Shown: piece after piece, positions 10,085 through 20,277 of the stretch
How positions within the stretch are numbered: position 1 is the first letter of the stretch
Layout: each line of letters begins with the position of its first letter
NCBI RefSeq assembly: GCF_023898315.1
Contig: NC_064614.1
Coordinates: forward strand, 73,978,501-74,042,500
Reading direction: 5' to 3'
DNA: 64,000 bases
Source of the DNA: Schistocerca nitens
Lineage: Eukaryota > Arthropoda > Insecta > Orthoptera > Acrididae
The notes under the pieces: generated by a model
What the model was told of the DNA's origin: nothing
What the model saw: the letters and a program-made list of their open reading frames with translations, nothing else
The model's database searches: none
Position numbers and translations under genes: made by a program

Positions 10085-10857
10085 CAGGGTGTTACAAAAA
10101 GGTACGGCCAAACTTTCAGGAAACGTTCCACACACACAAATAAAGAAAAGATGTTATATGGACATATGTCCGGAAACGCTAAATTTCCATGTTAGAGCTC
10201 ATTTTAGTATCGTCAGTATGTACTGTACTTCCTCGATTCACCGCCATGATTTCATACGGGATACTCTACCTGTGCTGCTAGAACATGTGCCTTTACAAGA
10301 ATGACACAACATGTGGTTCATGCACGATGGAGCTCCTGCACATTTCAGTCCAAGTGTTCGTACGCTTCTCAACAACAGATTCGGTGACCGATGGATTGGT
10401 AGAGGGGGACCAATTCCATGGCCTCCACGGTCTCCTGACCTCAACCCTCTTGACTTTCGTTTATGGAGGCATTTGAAAGCTCTTGTCTACGCAATCCCGG
10501 TACCAAATGTAGAGACTCTTCGTGCTCGTATTGTGGACGGCTGTGATACAATACGCCATTCTCCAGGGCTGCATCAGCGCATCAGGGATTCCATGTGACG
10601 GAGGGTGGATGCATATATCATCGCTAATGGAGGACATTTTGAACATTTCCTGTAACAAAGTGTTTGAAGTCACGCTGGTACGTTCTGCTGCTGTGTGTTT
10701 CCATTCCATGATTAATGTGATTTGAAGAGAAGTAATAAAATGAGCTCTAACATGGAAAGTAAGCGTTTCCGGACACATGTTCACATAATATGTTTTCTTT
10801 CTTTGTGTGTGAGGAATGTTTCCTGAAAGTTTGACCTTATCTTTTTGTAACACCCTG
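10085..10857 (+). mobile_element. Internally deleted DD41D mariner-type transposon with long TIRs
   Basis: TA flanks the element at 10083-10084 and 10858-10859. It starts CAGGGTGTTACAAAAAGG and ends with the inverse. The inverted arms are long, about 120 bp each (10085-10208 and about 10738-10857), with a common gttagagctcatttta core. At 773 bp it is too short for a whole transposase: only the C-terminal third remains. Confidence 0.9.
10311..10598 (+). pseudogene. C-terminal remnant of a DD41D transposase
   Basis: The 95-residue frame starts MWFMHDGAPAHFS, includes IGRGGPIPWPPRSPDLNPLDF and ends before a nonsense codon. The second catalytic D is in HDGAP (codon at 10326) and the third in NPLDF (codon at 10452). 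This puts 41 residues between them, the spacing of the rosa-type DD41D group. After the stop the frame continues as RRVDAYIIANGGHFEH, the usual C-terminus. The DNA-binding domain and first aspartate are missing, so it cannot act alone. Confidence 0.88.
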
Positions 10858-11339
10858 TAGACTGCCATTTCTTCATGTCACAAGTCCTCTCACTCGTAGA
10901 GGCCCTTAACGTACACTTTCCATCTAATCGCTTTCTGCGTTCCACGGTCGAATTCCTATCCCACTCTTAGTGTTGACGCACTTGCTTTTAATTTCACCGA
11001 AAGCTGTTTTGACTTTTCTACGTTGGGAATCTGTCCTTCTGAAAACCATTTATTTTTCGAGTTCGTCACTGATTTAAAAAAAAGTCTGTTTCGCCTTATC
11101 ATTCTCCCTAATTCCTGTAGATTTCATTCCTATGTGACTTATATTTCTGTATTACTGAATCTTTGTGCGGTTTTGTATTTCCTTAAGACAGAAAAATGTA
11201 ACGTATTTTGTAAATGGACGTAAAGAAGCGTTATTTTATTATTACTAGATTGTGGAATAATCGCTGCAAGTTACCGTCCGCCATAAATTTCGGGATGTAT
11301 GCATTTTGAGAGTTTTAACGTGTAACAAAGAAACAAATA

Positions 11340-11662
11340 CCGTCCGAAAAGACCTTGAACGCCCAACGGCACCGACCGGCTGCCGTGTCATCGTCGGCCT
11401 GTAGGCGTCACCGTATGCAAGTACGCAGGCACATGCGGTCTGCACGCCGCTCTCCCGGCTGTTGTCAGTTTTCGTGACCGGTGCCGCTGTTTCCCAATGG
11501 AGTATGTCCTAATCTGGTCTCACAATGGCTGAGTGCACACTTTCCAATATCACACGGCAGACGTGGACGGTAACCTATCCAGCTACTTGCCAAGACGGAC
11601 AGCGCTTAACTTGGGTGAACCAATGGGAACAGTTGTTATAATTGCGGCGAGGCCGTTGGCTG
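11340..11662 (-). mobile_element. 5S-rRNA-derived SINE
   Basis: On the minus strand the right end reads like a 5S rRNA: TCACCCAAGTTAAGCGCTG, then GGATAGGTTACCGTCC, matching the conserved internal promoter and the GGATGGGTGACC region of eukaryotic 5S. A non-5S body follows to about 11340. I recognise this as an abundant locust SINE. A truncated relative lies at 42812-42941. The copy has diverged by many substitutions. Confidence 0.75.
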
Positions 11663-11752
11663 TTATGTGTATCGATGCAAGAAAGTAAGTGTAGGAAAAG
11701 AAGATACTAGACTGAGATTCAAGGGAACAATCTTCAGGAAGAGTACTCCACC

Positions 11753-11938
11753 GCCGGCCGGATTGGCCGTGCGGTTCTACGTGCTACAGTCTGGGCCGAG
11801 CGACAGCTACGGTCGCACGTTCGAATCCTGCCTCGGGCATGGATGTGTGTGGTGTCCTTAGGTTAATTAGGTTTAACTAGTTCTAAGTTCTAGGCGACTG
11901 ATGACCTCAGAAGTTAAGTCGCATAGTGCTCAGAGCCA
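11753..11938 (+). mobile_element. tRNA-derived SINE (Leu-like head), 3'-shortened
   Basis: The head has gccggccggattggccgtgc and the B box cgttcgaatcc, and the body runs to ctcagagcca. The usual ccatttgaacca tail is absent. A short likely duplication (agtactc) is seen at both sides. Confidence 0.88.
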
Positions 11939-12140
11939 ACCAGTACTCGACCCACGAAGGGTGTGGCTCTTTAAACAATCTGTCGACCCATATTGTGATT
12001 GCTCGTCAGCGTGAATTTTATGTGATAGGACTGACGGAGAAAATAGAGGCGATCCCAAACAAGAGCATTGAGCACCACGATATGGCGGGTATGTTTCCAG
12101 AAGAGGAACCTATGTGTTCCTTCCTAATAGACACTTCTCA

Positions 12141-12279
12141 GGTCGCAGGTTCGAATCCTGCCTCGGGCATGGATGTGTGTGATGTCCTTAGGTGAGTTAG
12201 GTTTAAGTAGTTCTAAGTTCTAGGGGACTGATGACCTCAGCAGTTAAGTGCCATAGTGCTCAGAGCCATTTGAACCATT
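12141..12279 (+). mobile_element. 5'-truncated tRNA-derived SINE
   Basis: It starts inside the head, just before the B box ggttcgaatcc, and runs to the ccatttgaacca tail. An 11-bp duplication with one mismatch (gacacttctca / gacagttctca) flanks it at 12130-12140 and 12280-12290, so the 5' loss happened at insertion. Confidence 0.92.
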
Positions 12280-12290
12280 GACAGTTCTCA

Positions 12291-12929
12291 CGATGTGGGG
12301 CAGGGGCTGTTCCTCAGCTAAGTAACGTAGCTTGGCATGGTACCACGGTACATTAGCTTTTTATGTTTGGCCGTGCCTTATTCTGGCATGTATTTGTTTA
12401 TTTTATGCTTTTGAAGAAGGCTAGATTACTCTAGCTGAAACCGGGGTAAAGACCAGTAACGTTTCGCAACTGAGGCGGATTTTTGACAATCAATTTATCA
12501 CAGTTGCTGACAGGGCTGCAATATGTTAAAAATTCTTAAACTCCTCACACAGATACAATGAATTTCGGGAGATCTAACTCACACAGAGGCGTATTAAAAT
12601 TCTTTCTTCCTGCTCACCATTCCCAAATGCGCGAAGTGATGAAAGTACATAAACTAATCTTTGAGGTGTACCAAAAGTGTCTTTCGGAGTAAAGATGAAG
12701 ATTTGAACCCAAAATATTTATTTCATCGAGTCTCCCGCACCTTTTCGTTCAGTGTAGGAGAGGCAATAAGGTGAGCTGTTAAATGAACGCTGTTTAAAGA
12801 AGGAAGCGGCAAAGGCGGTAGTAACGTTTAAAACCGGTACTCGGGGAAGGACTTTGGCTGTAAAATAAAGGAAGGAATCGTGGGAATAACCGATATTGGT
12901 CTTCGCTGCTAAAGCTTATAATTAGAAGC
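12291..12929. other. Intergenic stretch without recognised features
   Basis: I see no coding potential and no repeat I can name. A gaagaaggctaga...ctgaaaccgg stretch at 12410-12450 resembles sequence often found at retroelement ends, but I cannot assign it. Confidence 0.35.
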
Positions 12930-13440
12930 GAGGAATTACCATTCAATGGGCATCATTTGCGGCACAATGGGGGCCCCCGACGAGAGCAGATCGCCCAGAG
13001 TCGCACAGACAGAAACGATCTTGCCCTTCCGACCTCCCTGCGGAATAATTAGAGGGGCATTTTCAGTCCTTTTCGGGCCGCTTAACTTATTCATAGTTCG
13101 GGCGCGAGGCCGTTCAGACAGCAGCGGGCCCTTGCAGTATTCATGAGGTCCTCCGCTAATCAAGAGCTAATCAATTATTTCGCCGCGACAGCAGCCTCGG
13201 CCAAAACGGTTTATTTTTTAATAGGTCCGGCTATTATATCTTGTTAATTGGATTTTGATGAGGGCTCCGCCGCACAGGCGGCCAGACACGGAACTGATCT
13301 GCCGGCCGCGGGGGCGTGAATTATAGCTGGCGATGGGCAGACGCCAACCACTGACCCACCACCACCACCGCCACCACCACCGCCCCCGATAGCCGACAAA
13401 GCCGCCGCCATCTTCGTGTCCGGTTCGCTGCGGTGCACTC
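12930..13440. promoter_or_regulatory. Candidate non-coding regulatory island
   Basis: This GC-rich stretch has no repeat or coding signature but many homeodomain-type cores: aataattagag near 13046, gctaatcaagagctaatcaa near 13155 and gttaattggattttgatgag near 13243. A CCACC-rich run follows at about 13358-13385. The mix of CpG-rich DNA and clustered TAAT sites resembles developmental enhancers or conserved non-coding elements. It is a hypothesis from composition only; conservation was not tested. A similar island is at 55900-56430. Confidence 0.3.
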
Positions 13441-13844
13441 GACGATTATGCGGATGGTTCTAGGAGGAGAAGAGGTCGTCCATTGTAACCATCAGGCGAT
13501 CACCCACTGTAAAATGGCCAATCACTGCCTCACAGCAAAAGTGTAAATCTCTTTGTACATTGTTTTAGTTATATTGGTTGCTATCGTATGCGACTATTGG
13601 CGCTTCACAGAGAGAACTAGAGTGCTGCAACGCTCAGTGTTTGACCGGTCACAGCTCGCCTGTTGACGGGGGGACCGAGCAGCTCGTGTCCGGCCCCACA
13701 CGACACGGCTCGGTCACGTACTCGCCCCACGTCTGATGTCCGGATTCCGGACACGCGGATAACCGAGCATGACCGGTAACCGATGACGTGTCACCTCGCC
13801 TCGCCTCGTCCCGGCTCGCTGCACTGTACTGTACAAATCCAAAG

Positions 13845-13845
<1 letters not shown>

Positions 13846-13911
<66 letters not shown>
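13846..13911. repeat. (CT)n(CA)n microsatellite
   Basis: About 26 CT dinucleotides run into about six CA dinucleotides. A further short TC run follows at about 13920-13934. It lies inside the hAT element. Confidence 0.98.
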
Positions 13912-14193
13912 ATGTATTTATCTCTCTCTCTCTTTTAATACAATAGTAACATTTCCGAGAACGGGTACGTGAGGCAGCTAAATTCATAAAGCATCTGGAA
14001 AGTAAAATGATATTTCAATACAATCGCGGATAGAAAACGAGTCTCATTTCCAAACAAAAGATATATTTTTCCTTTCATTTATAGGAAACATTAAATTCGT
14101 GCTTTCCCTGTAATCTAGAAGACAACCATCTTCATAAAGAAAGCATACAAAGAACATTAAACATTTACAGACGTAAGTAACTTCTCAAACTTT

Positions 14194-14529
14194 TCAATTG
14201 TTTGCAACACAAACAAAATTATAGTTATTGTTGATCAGCAGTAAATCACTAACGCGTTCCGGATTTAATTGGCTGCGGCAATTTGTTAGTAACATTCCGG
14301 CTTTACTAAAGTACCTTTCACTAGGTGCGCTTGTTGCTGGGATACATAAAATACGTCTTGCATCTGCAGCCAAATCTGGCAGATCTGTTTCATGTCTGCT
14401 CCACCACTTTAAGATGTCATCCTCATCTCCGTGGTGCATTAAAATGTACAGATCTACTACATCTGCTGCGGATGATCTCTTGTTCCTCCATTCCTTGAAA
14501 CGATCTCTCTTTCTGGGTGGTGATGACAC
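14194..14529 (-). pseudogene. hAT transposase C-terminal dimerisation domain
   Basis: The 111-residue frame contains LPDLAADARRILCIP, SAPSERYFSKAG and NPERVSDLLLINNN, the core of the hAT C-terminal dimerisation domain (hobo/Ac/Tam3). The RNase H-like catalytic domain that should precede it is gone. It is the 3' coding remnant of the 13618-15327 element. Confidence 0.92.
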
Positions 14530-14610
14530 AGTACTTGAAGGATCTATGATAATAAAAGAGACAAGTAATACAGAACTGTTATGGAAAGCATCGAAACGTT
14601 CCCGTAAGAG

Positions 14611-14652
14611 ACCGATGACCTCGCTGTTTGGTCTCTCCCCCTAAACAACCAG
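14611..14652 (+). repeat. 3' scrap of a second tRNA SINE family
   Basis: The sequence gaccgatgacctcgctgttt followed by ggtctctccccc and aaacaacc matches the 3' end of the SINE at 26809-27046. It is a strongly 5'-truncated insertion inside the hAT element. Confidence 0.65.
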
Positions 14653-14904
14653 CACCCGTTCCCATAAAAACGAGATGTTTTACGTTAATGAAATATTATA
14701 CGAGTCACAACATTCCCGTTTCTCTATAATACACTTTCCACTAACTATGCAAAAACGATTATGTTAATGATTGCATGTTGTACCTGCGTACGTAGCACAC
14801 ATTGTCGCACATTGCTAAGAATGTCTTGCTTTTCACTTATTTCAAGCATATTAAGATCACGGAAGGACGGCCAAAGAAACGATCTTTGTGAGGTTTCCTG
14901 CACT

Positions 14905-15030
14905 GTGTTTCTTTAAATGAGTGGTTCCCGACTGGAAAAACAATAAAGTGGAGCAGTTTATGCACGATACGTATCCAGTAGACGCACTGTTTTCATCTAC
15001 AACCAACAGAAATGTACTCCATACTTGGCT
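14905..15030 (-). pseudogene. BED-type zinc finger remnant of the hAT transposase
   Basis: The minus strand reads SQVWSTFLLVVDENSASTGY, then VSCINCSTLLFFQSG and TTHLKKH. The W, F, GYV-C-x2-C and TTHL-x2-H positions fit a BED zinc finger, the DNA-binding domain at the N-terminus of many hAT transposases. Only about 380 bp separates it from the C-terminal domain, against roughly 1.2 kb or more expected. Confidence 0.85.
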
Positions 15031-15507
15031 TTTTAGACCTTCCAGTTTCTTTAATTTGTAAACATTGGTTTCAATCGTACGTCTTACTATACTGGCTTCC
15101 TCGCGCTGCTTGATTACAGAGAGAAAGACACCACAAATGATAAGCCCGTACTGGCTGCAGTGTCTCACGGATAATAACACGTGTAATGTGTTTGAAGTTA
15201 TGTGCTACGTATTCGGTCAAGGCTTCTATGCTCGGTCACCACAACTAGTGCGGGCAGCCTATCCAGTTAGGGTGTGCTCGCCCCACCTCGTATTTTGTGT
15301 TCGCTTACTCGGTCATGCAGGACTCTAGAGAGAACACCCTTCGTTACGAAATAAACCTGACTGAGCCCAAAACAAACACGGACCTCTTACACTTTTTAAA
15401 TGCTAAACTCATCGAATTTAAAGATGGAAAATTTGTCACCTTCAAATAATAACAGTACAGATTGACGTTACTTATTTTCATTATATGTAAATTTAAGGAA
15501 AAAATTT

Positions 15508-16019
15508 TGTGACGGCCTTCGTAGCGACAACACTTCGCTGTAGAAACGGCCTACGAAGTCACCGCCACACTTTTAATAGCGGGCCGACCGGTCCGCTGGA
15601 ACAGTGAACAGAAAGATGAAAACCCAAACACTCGGATTAAATGAAAGTCGGTACTTATCTTTATTAACGACGATACAGAACACAGTGGTGAACATGGTCT
15701 ACAGAAATCTGTCTAGTTCGAGTCGGAGCGGCTAGGTCAGCGTCGGCTGACGACAAACAACAACTCTGCTGCGATGAACACACAACTGACTAGCAAGTAC
15801 ACAATTCGGTGGCGAGTCTACAACTGAGCGGCGAATCCAGAACTGTCCTAGCGCTCGCGACCCCAAGCGCTTAAGAAGCCAGAAGCCAGCGGTGGCGCGC
15901 GCAGACTTGCGGCGATTTCCTGTATCGCTGGCGCTGCTTATGCGGACGGCGTCCGGACTTTGATGCTGCCAACCTTTTTGGCAGCGGGCTCGGTTGGCAT
16001 TACTGGCTAGGATATAACA
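15508..16019 (-). repeat. Solo LTR of a second gypsy-type family
   Basis: The 512-bp block has TG...CA ends (TGTGACGGCC and GGATATAACA on the plus strand). On the minus strand it carries TTAATAAAG, a likely polyadenylation signal. I recognise this LTR as common in locust DNA. No internal region adjoins it, as expected after LTR-LTR recombination. No clean 5-bp duplication is visible (aattt versus aaaaa), so the edges may be off by a few bases. Confidence 0.7.
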
Positions 16020-16209
16020 AAAAACACTAGCTCAAGTGTCAAGAGATATGTGCAACATAGCTCTAGGGTAATACTGGTCAGATTAGGTATTAAACTAAAG
16101 GACGCTGTGTTAATACATGTTTCCATGCCGATGTCCAAAGAAGAGGATGCGCTAATGACGAAATGTACGAAGAAATAAGTAATGTGATAAGGCATGTTAA
16201 GGTAGATGG

Positions 16210-16403
16210 TTCAAAATGGCTCTGAGCACTATGGGACTTAACTTCTGAGGCAATGAGTCCCCTAGAACTTGGAACTACTTAAACCTACCTAACCTAAGGA
16301 CATCACACACATCCATGTCCGAGGTAGGATTCGAACCTGCGACCGTCGCGGTCGCGTGGTTCCAGACTGTAGCGCCTAGAACCGCTCGGCCACCCCTGCC
16401 GGC
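16210..16403 (-). mobile_element. tRNA-derived SINE (Leu-like head)
   Basis: On the minus strand it has gccggcaggggtggccgagc, the B box ggttcgaatcc and the family body. The imperfect duplication aggtagatgg / agggtaaatgg flanks it. Confidence 0.93.
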
Positions 16404-16889
16404 AGGGTAAATGGAAACCTGATTCTCATGTGGGACTGAAATGCAAATGTGGATGAAGTACCAAGGGGGGATTGTCGGCAACTATGGACTTGGGAGAAAA
16501 AATGAAAGAGCAACACGACTAATTGAGTTTGGATCGAAACACCAACAATTGGAAAGACATTTTTCCAACATTACAAGCTTAGAACATACATCTCCAGAAG
16601 ACAACAGGTCGACTACATTGTAGTGAAATCCCGTTTTTGGAACCAAGTAAAAGATTGCACGTTTTACCCATTTCCACATTGCAGGAACAGACAGTGCCAC
16701 AACATCGTCGTGATAAAAAATTCATTCAGATTGAAACGTATGGAGAAAAGGACAGCACAACAGAGATGGCAAACAGAAAAGTGGAAGTTGAGGGGCTGGC
16801 GAGGCAATATGCACAGGTAACCGATCTAATATCTAAATCTGTTATATATAAAAAACAAGAGCAAATGAATTACAACAGATCTTATTCAG

Positions 16890-17372
16890 AATGAGCTTTT
16901 CCCTCTGCCGCGGGGTGTGCGCTGATATGAATCCTCCTGGCAGATTGTGTGCCGGACCGAGACTCGAACTCGGGGCCTTTCCCTTTCGCGGGCAAGTGCT
17001 ATACTAACTTGGTACAGCACTTGCCCGCGAAAGGCAAAGGTCCCGAGTTCGAGCCTCGGTCCGGCACACAGTTTAATCTGCCAGGAGGTTTCATATCAGC
17101 GCACACTCCGCTGCAGAGTGAAAATCTCATTCTGGAAACATTCCCCAGGCTGCAGTATCCTTTCTTCCAGGAGTGCTACTTCTGCAAGTTTCGCAGGAGA
17201 GCTTCTGTGAAGTTTGGAAGTAGGAGACGAGGTACTGGTGGAAGTAAAGCTGTGAGGACGGGCCGTGAGTCGTGCTTGGGTAGCTCAATTGGTAGCGCAC
17301 TTGCCCACGAAAGGCAAAGGTCCCGAGTTCGAGTCTCGGTCCGGCACAAAGTTTTAGTCTGCCAGGAAGCTT
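16890..17372 (+). mobile_element. tRNA-like repeat composite, head-to-head, in one target duplication
   Basis: A 14-bp duplication, cagatcttattcag, flanks the 483-bp insert at 16876-16889 and 17373-17386. Inside, an inverted copy (about 16900-17005) faces a forward copy (about 17010-17140), and a second forward copy runs to 17372. Each unit has a tRNA-like core (gtagctcaattggtag, then ggtcccgagttcgag, then tctcggtccggcac). The first two copies make a near-perfect palindrome of about 110 bp per arm. Confidence 0.88.
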
Positions 17373-18168
17373 CAGATCTTATTCAGCTTATCGAAAACAG
17401 AAGGCGATGCGGAAACGCAACTGACTAACATGGGAAAGCTGAATACAGAAGGCTAACGACTTTATTTAACAGAGAAGCTAGGAACGCAGAAGAAAGTTTT
17501 ACTTACGAAATGTGCACAGAAGTGTAAGAAAAAAATGCGAAATGCAAGAACCGATATAAGGGAAATGACATTTTCAGAGCATTTACTGGACTCATGCAGA
17601 TATGATTTTATAAATTTAGACGAAGCGGCGAGTGTTTGAGAATCTAGCCCGGGTCCCTGCTTATTATGCAGGTGCATTAGCCACTAAGCTACCTTAGCTA
17701 AGCGGGTCAGACAACTGCAACGGACTACCCTGGCAAGCGTCCCCGTACACGTAAAATCGTATCTGTATGAGACCAACAAAATATCTGAAAATGTGTCACT
17801 TTATTTGTATACGTACCTGCACCTGGGTTTCAGGCTCGGGTGAATTGGAAAGCAGCGAGGGGAACATGCTGATTTGTGAAGACTTAGTGAAGAGATGGAA
17901 AGAATACACTGAGGAATTCTACGACGGAGCACCTACATTGGATGATTTAATACGAAAAGAAGAGGAGGCAGATATAAATGATATAGGAGACGACATTCTG
18001 CAAGAAGAGTTTGAGAAACCTGTAACGATCTATGGGAGAACAAAGCAATAGGCATTGATGACATTTCTGCATAATTAATCAAACCCATTGGTGGACAGCT
18101 TGATGCTGCTGAAACTGTTTAGGCCCATCTATAACACAGGAGAGATCGACTTCCAGATATGCGTCATA

Positions 18169-18323
18169 TGGTTCAAATGACTCTGAGTACTTTCAGACTT
18201 AACATCTGAGGTCATCAGTCCCCTAGAAGTTAGAAGTACTTAAACCTAACTAACCTAAGGACATCACACACATCCATGCCCCTAGGCAGGATTCGAACCT
18301 GCGACCGCAGCAGTCACGCGGTA
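18169..18323 (-). mobile_element. 5'-truncated tRNA-derived SINE
   Basis: The body and B box are present, but the A-box half of the head is missing at the right end. The exact 10-bp duplication atgcgtcata flanks it at 18159-18168 and 18324-18333. Confidence 0.93.
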
Positions 18324-18941
18324 ATGCGTCATAGTTCCGGTTTTTGGACTCTAACATCACAGAAATCAAAATTCGCACAAAGATAATTCTGGGGATAATT
18401 GAACAGAAGGTGGAGGATATGCTGGAGATCAGCTGGAGACACAGAAATACGAATCAAGGAGTGCCGAGAAGGGTACAGGAAACCAAATCTCTGTGGAGGT
18501 ACGTCCAAAGTAGAAGGTAGAATCTCGTGGGATACATTTTAAGAGACAACAAAATCATTGGAACAGTAGTAGAAAAATCTATTGAGAGAACGAATCGCCG
18601 TGGAAGACATGTATCAGGTTATTTACGATGTGGTATGCACTACATACGTGGAAAAGAAGAGGAAGACAGGCGGAAACAAACCTCAGGCTTTAACAGTAAG
18701 GAGACAGTTTCATTAGCCTTTCTGGCAAGTAATATACCGACCGCCTAATAAACCTCAAGACCGTCAGCTCTTGTATTAACGGCCAGGCTCACTTCCCACT
18801 CATGATCTCTCTACTTTAGGTAAAAAGATAATGACTGTTCGTGAAAGCCACTTTCAGTTATGTACTAGTAACAATGTGTTCCAGCACGGAAATTACTGAT
18901 TATCATACGTGATATTGTTTTCTCACCCAATTTATTAAATA

Positions 18942-20275
18942 CGAGGTGCGGCTGGAAAAAAACCGGACTGATGCTGGAAAAAACATTTATTTACAATTAT
19001 TTACAATTTCATGTTATCTCCTTCAATGTACTCTCCTCCTCGGTCTCTACACCGCTCCATACGAATTTTCCACTGTTCATAGCAATGCTGCAGATCATTT
19101 TCGGTAAGTCCATACATTACTTCCGTCGCTTTTTCTTTTACTGCTTCAACAGTCTCAAATCTAGTTCCTTTCAAAGCTGACTTGACTTTAGGGAAAAGAA
19201 AAAAGTCACAGGGGGCCAAATCAGGTGAGTAGGGTGGATGATCTAAGATGGGAATGTTGTGTTTTGCCAAAAACGTCTTCTCTGACAACGCACTGTGAGC
19301 TGGGGCATTGTCTTGGTGAAGGATCCATGACTTTTTTCTCCACTAATCGTTCCGTTTTCTCCGTACTCGCTCACGTAGGGTAGCCAGGACGCTAATGTAG
19401 TAATGCTGATTCACTGTTTGTCCCTCTGGTACCCAATCAATGTGCACAATCCCTTTGATGTCAAAAAAAAAAAAAAAAAGAAAAACAATCATCATTGCCT
19501 TGAATTTCGATTTTGACATTCGTGCTTTTTTTTGTCGTGGAGAACCAGGAGTTTTCCAATGCATCGATTGGCGTTTAGTTTCGGGATCGTAAGTAAAAAA
19601 CCACGATTCATCGCAAGTAATAACATTTTGTAAGAAGGTGGGATCACTTTCAATGTTTTCCAGGATGTCAGAACAAATCATTCTTCGGCGTTCTTCTGTT
19701 CAATTGTGAGACACTTTGGAAGCATTTTTGAACACACTTTGTTCATGTTGAAACTTTCATGAAGAATCTGCCTAACACTTTCCTCGTCAACTCCTGTTAA
19801 CTCAGACACTGCTCTGATTGTTAAACGGCGATCTTGTCGAACAAGTTTACCGATTTTTTCAATGTTTGCATCAGTTTTTGCTGACAATGGTCTGCCAGTG
19901 CGAGTGTCATCACTGGTGTCTTCGCGGCCATCTTTAAATCGTTTAAACCACTCAAACACTTGTGTTCGCGATAAACAATCATCGCCGTACACTTGTTGTA
20001 ACATTACAAACGTTTCACTTGCAGATTTTCCTAGTTTGAAACAAAATTTGATGTTAACACGCTGTTCTTTCTGTACACTCAACATTTTCCGACGCACAGA
20101 CAAAACGTCAACTACTTAAAACTGACGCCACGGGCAGACTGAGTGCTGGAGGCAGATGAAACTCGAGCAGTAGGCGGAGCGAGAGTCACGTGACAGGCCA
20201 CGCGACTTTCAGACTTATTGCATTCGTTTTATTGTTTCACCAGTACTAGTCCGGTTTTTTTCTAGCCACACCTCG
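18942..20275 (-). mobile_element. mariner (DD34D) transposon, near full length
   Basis: TA flanks at 18940-18941 and 20276-20277. The inverted ends share CGAGGTG-GGCT-GAAAAAAA, then CCGGACT, for about 35 bp. At 1,334 bp it is close to the usual 1.3 kb of mariner. The transposase reads on the minus strand and is broken. Confidence 0.95.
19001..20103 (-). pseudogene. mariner transposase, one frameshift and one stop
   Basis: From ATG 20103 the protein has the mariner N-terminal helix-turn-helix (RVNIKFCFKLGKSASETFVM; GRPLSAKTD). The catalytic residues follow: D in TCDESWFF, D in HQDNAPAH and D in DLAPCDFFLF, with 34 residues between the last two. A frameshift near 19680 splits the first 141 residues from the rest. 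An in-frame stop at 19343-19345 lies just before the second aspartate. A 17-A run (plus strand, about 19460) adds a phenylalanine tract. It cannot produce a whole transposase. Confidence 0.93.
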
Positions 20276-20277
20276 TA

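Larger units (their letters stand above)
9340..11200 (-). pseudogene. Decayed LINE (EN-RT type), split by a DNA transposon
   Basis: On the minus strand, 9400-9700 gives FIRYVDLEEAFDNV and LLFNIYI-type RT pieces, and 9770-10084 gives more RT. After the transposon at 10085-10857, 10860-11200 gives the region upstream of RT (wording like the antisense of gtattctttccacct and ttttgacttttc). Order and strand are consistent with a single element. Many stops and frameshifts are present. Confidence 0.65.
13618..15327 (-). mobile_element. Internally deleted hAT transposon
   Basis: An exact 8-bp duplication, gagagaac, flanks the element at 13610-13617 and 15328-15335. The ends are TAGAGTGCTGCA and the inverse of TAGAGTCCTGCA (11 of 12 bases). 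An 8-bp duplication and TAGAG/CAGAG-type ends are hallmarks of hAT. The minus strand holds a BED zinc finger near its 5' side and the hAT dimerisation domain near its 3' side, with the catalytic core missing. A CT/CA microsatellite and a SINE scrap sit inside. Confidence 0.93.
16440..18720 (+). pseudogene. Decayed LINE (EN-RT type) with three younger insertions around and in it
   Basis: Pieces appear in protein order on the plus strand. 16470-16620 is the endonuclease tail (IVGNYGLGRKNERATRLIEF). 17820-18050 is the linker before RT (EDLVKRWKEYTEEFYDG, DINDIGDDILQEEF). 18060-18158 is early RT (TGEIDFQICVIW). 18334-18720 is the C-terminus (GHILRDNK-like, TNRRGRHVSGYL). Most of the RT palm is deleted. 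The composite at 16890-17372 and the SINE at 18169-18323 interrupt it. Stops and frameshifts are frequent. Confidence 0.7.

Noticed and set aside
13244..13438. Glycine-rich minus-strand frame
   Set aside because: The glycine run is the translation of a CCACC-type simple repeat inside the non-coding island.
15508..16019. Full LTR element at the solo LTR
   Set aside because: No second LTR or internal gag/pol wording lies within reach on either side.
16950..17370. Intact tRNA genes
   Set aside because: The tRNA-like cores lie inside repeat units with conserved non-tRNA flanks and mismatched stems; they are repeat heads, not genes.
17600..17720. Another tRNA-derived SINE (gcattagccactaagctacc)
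   Set aside because: Some tRNA-like wording, but I could not find clear boxes, body or target duplication.
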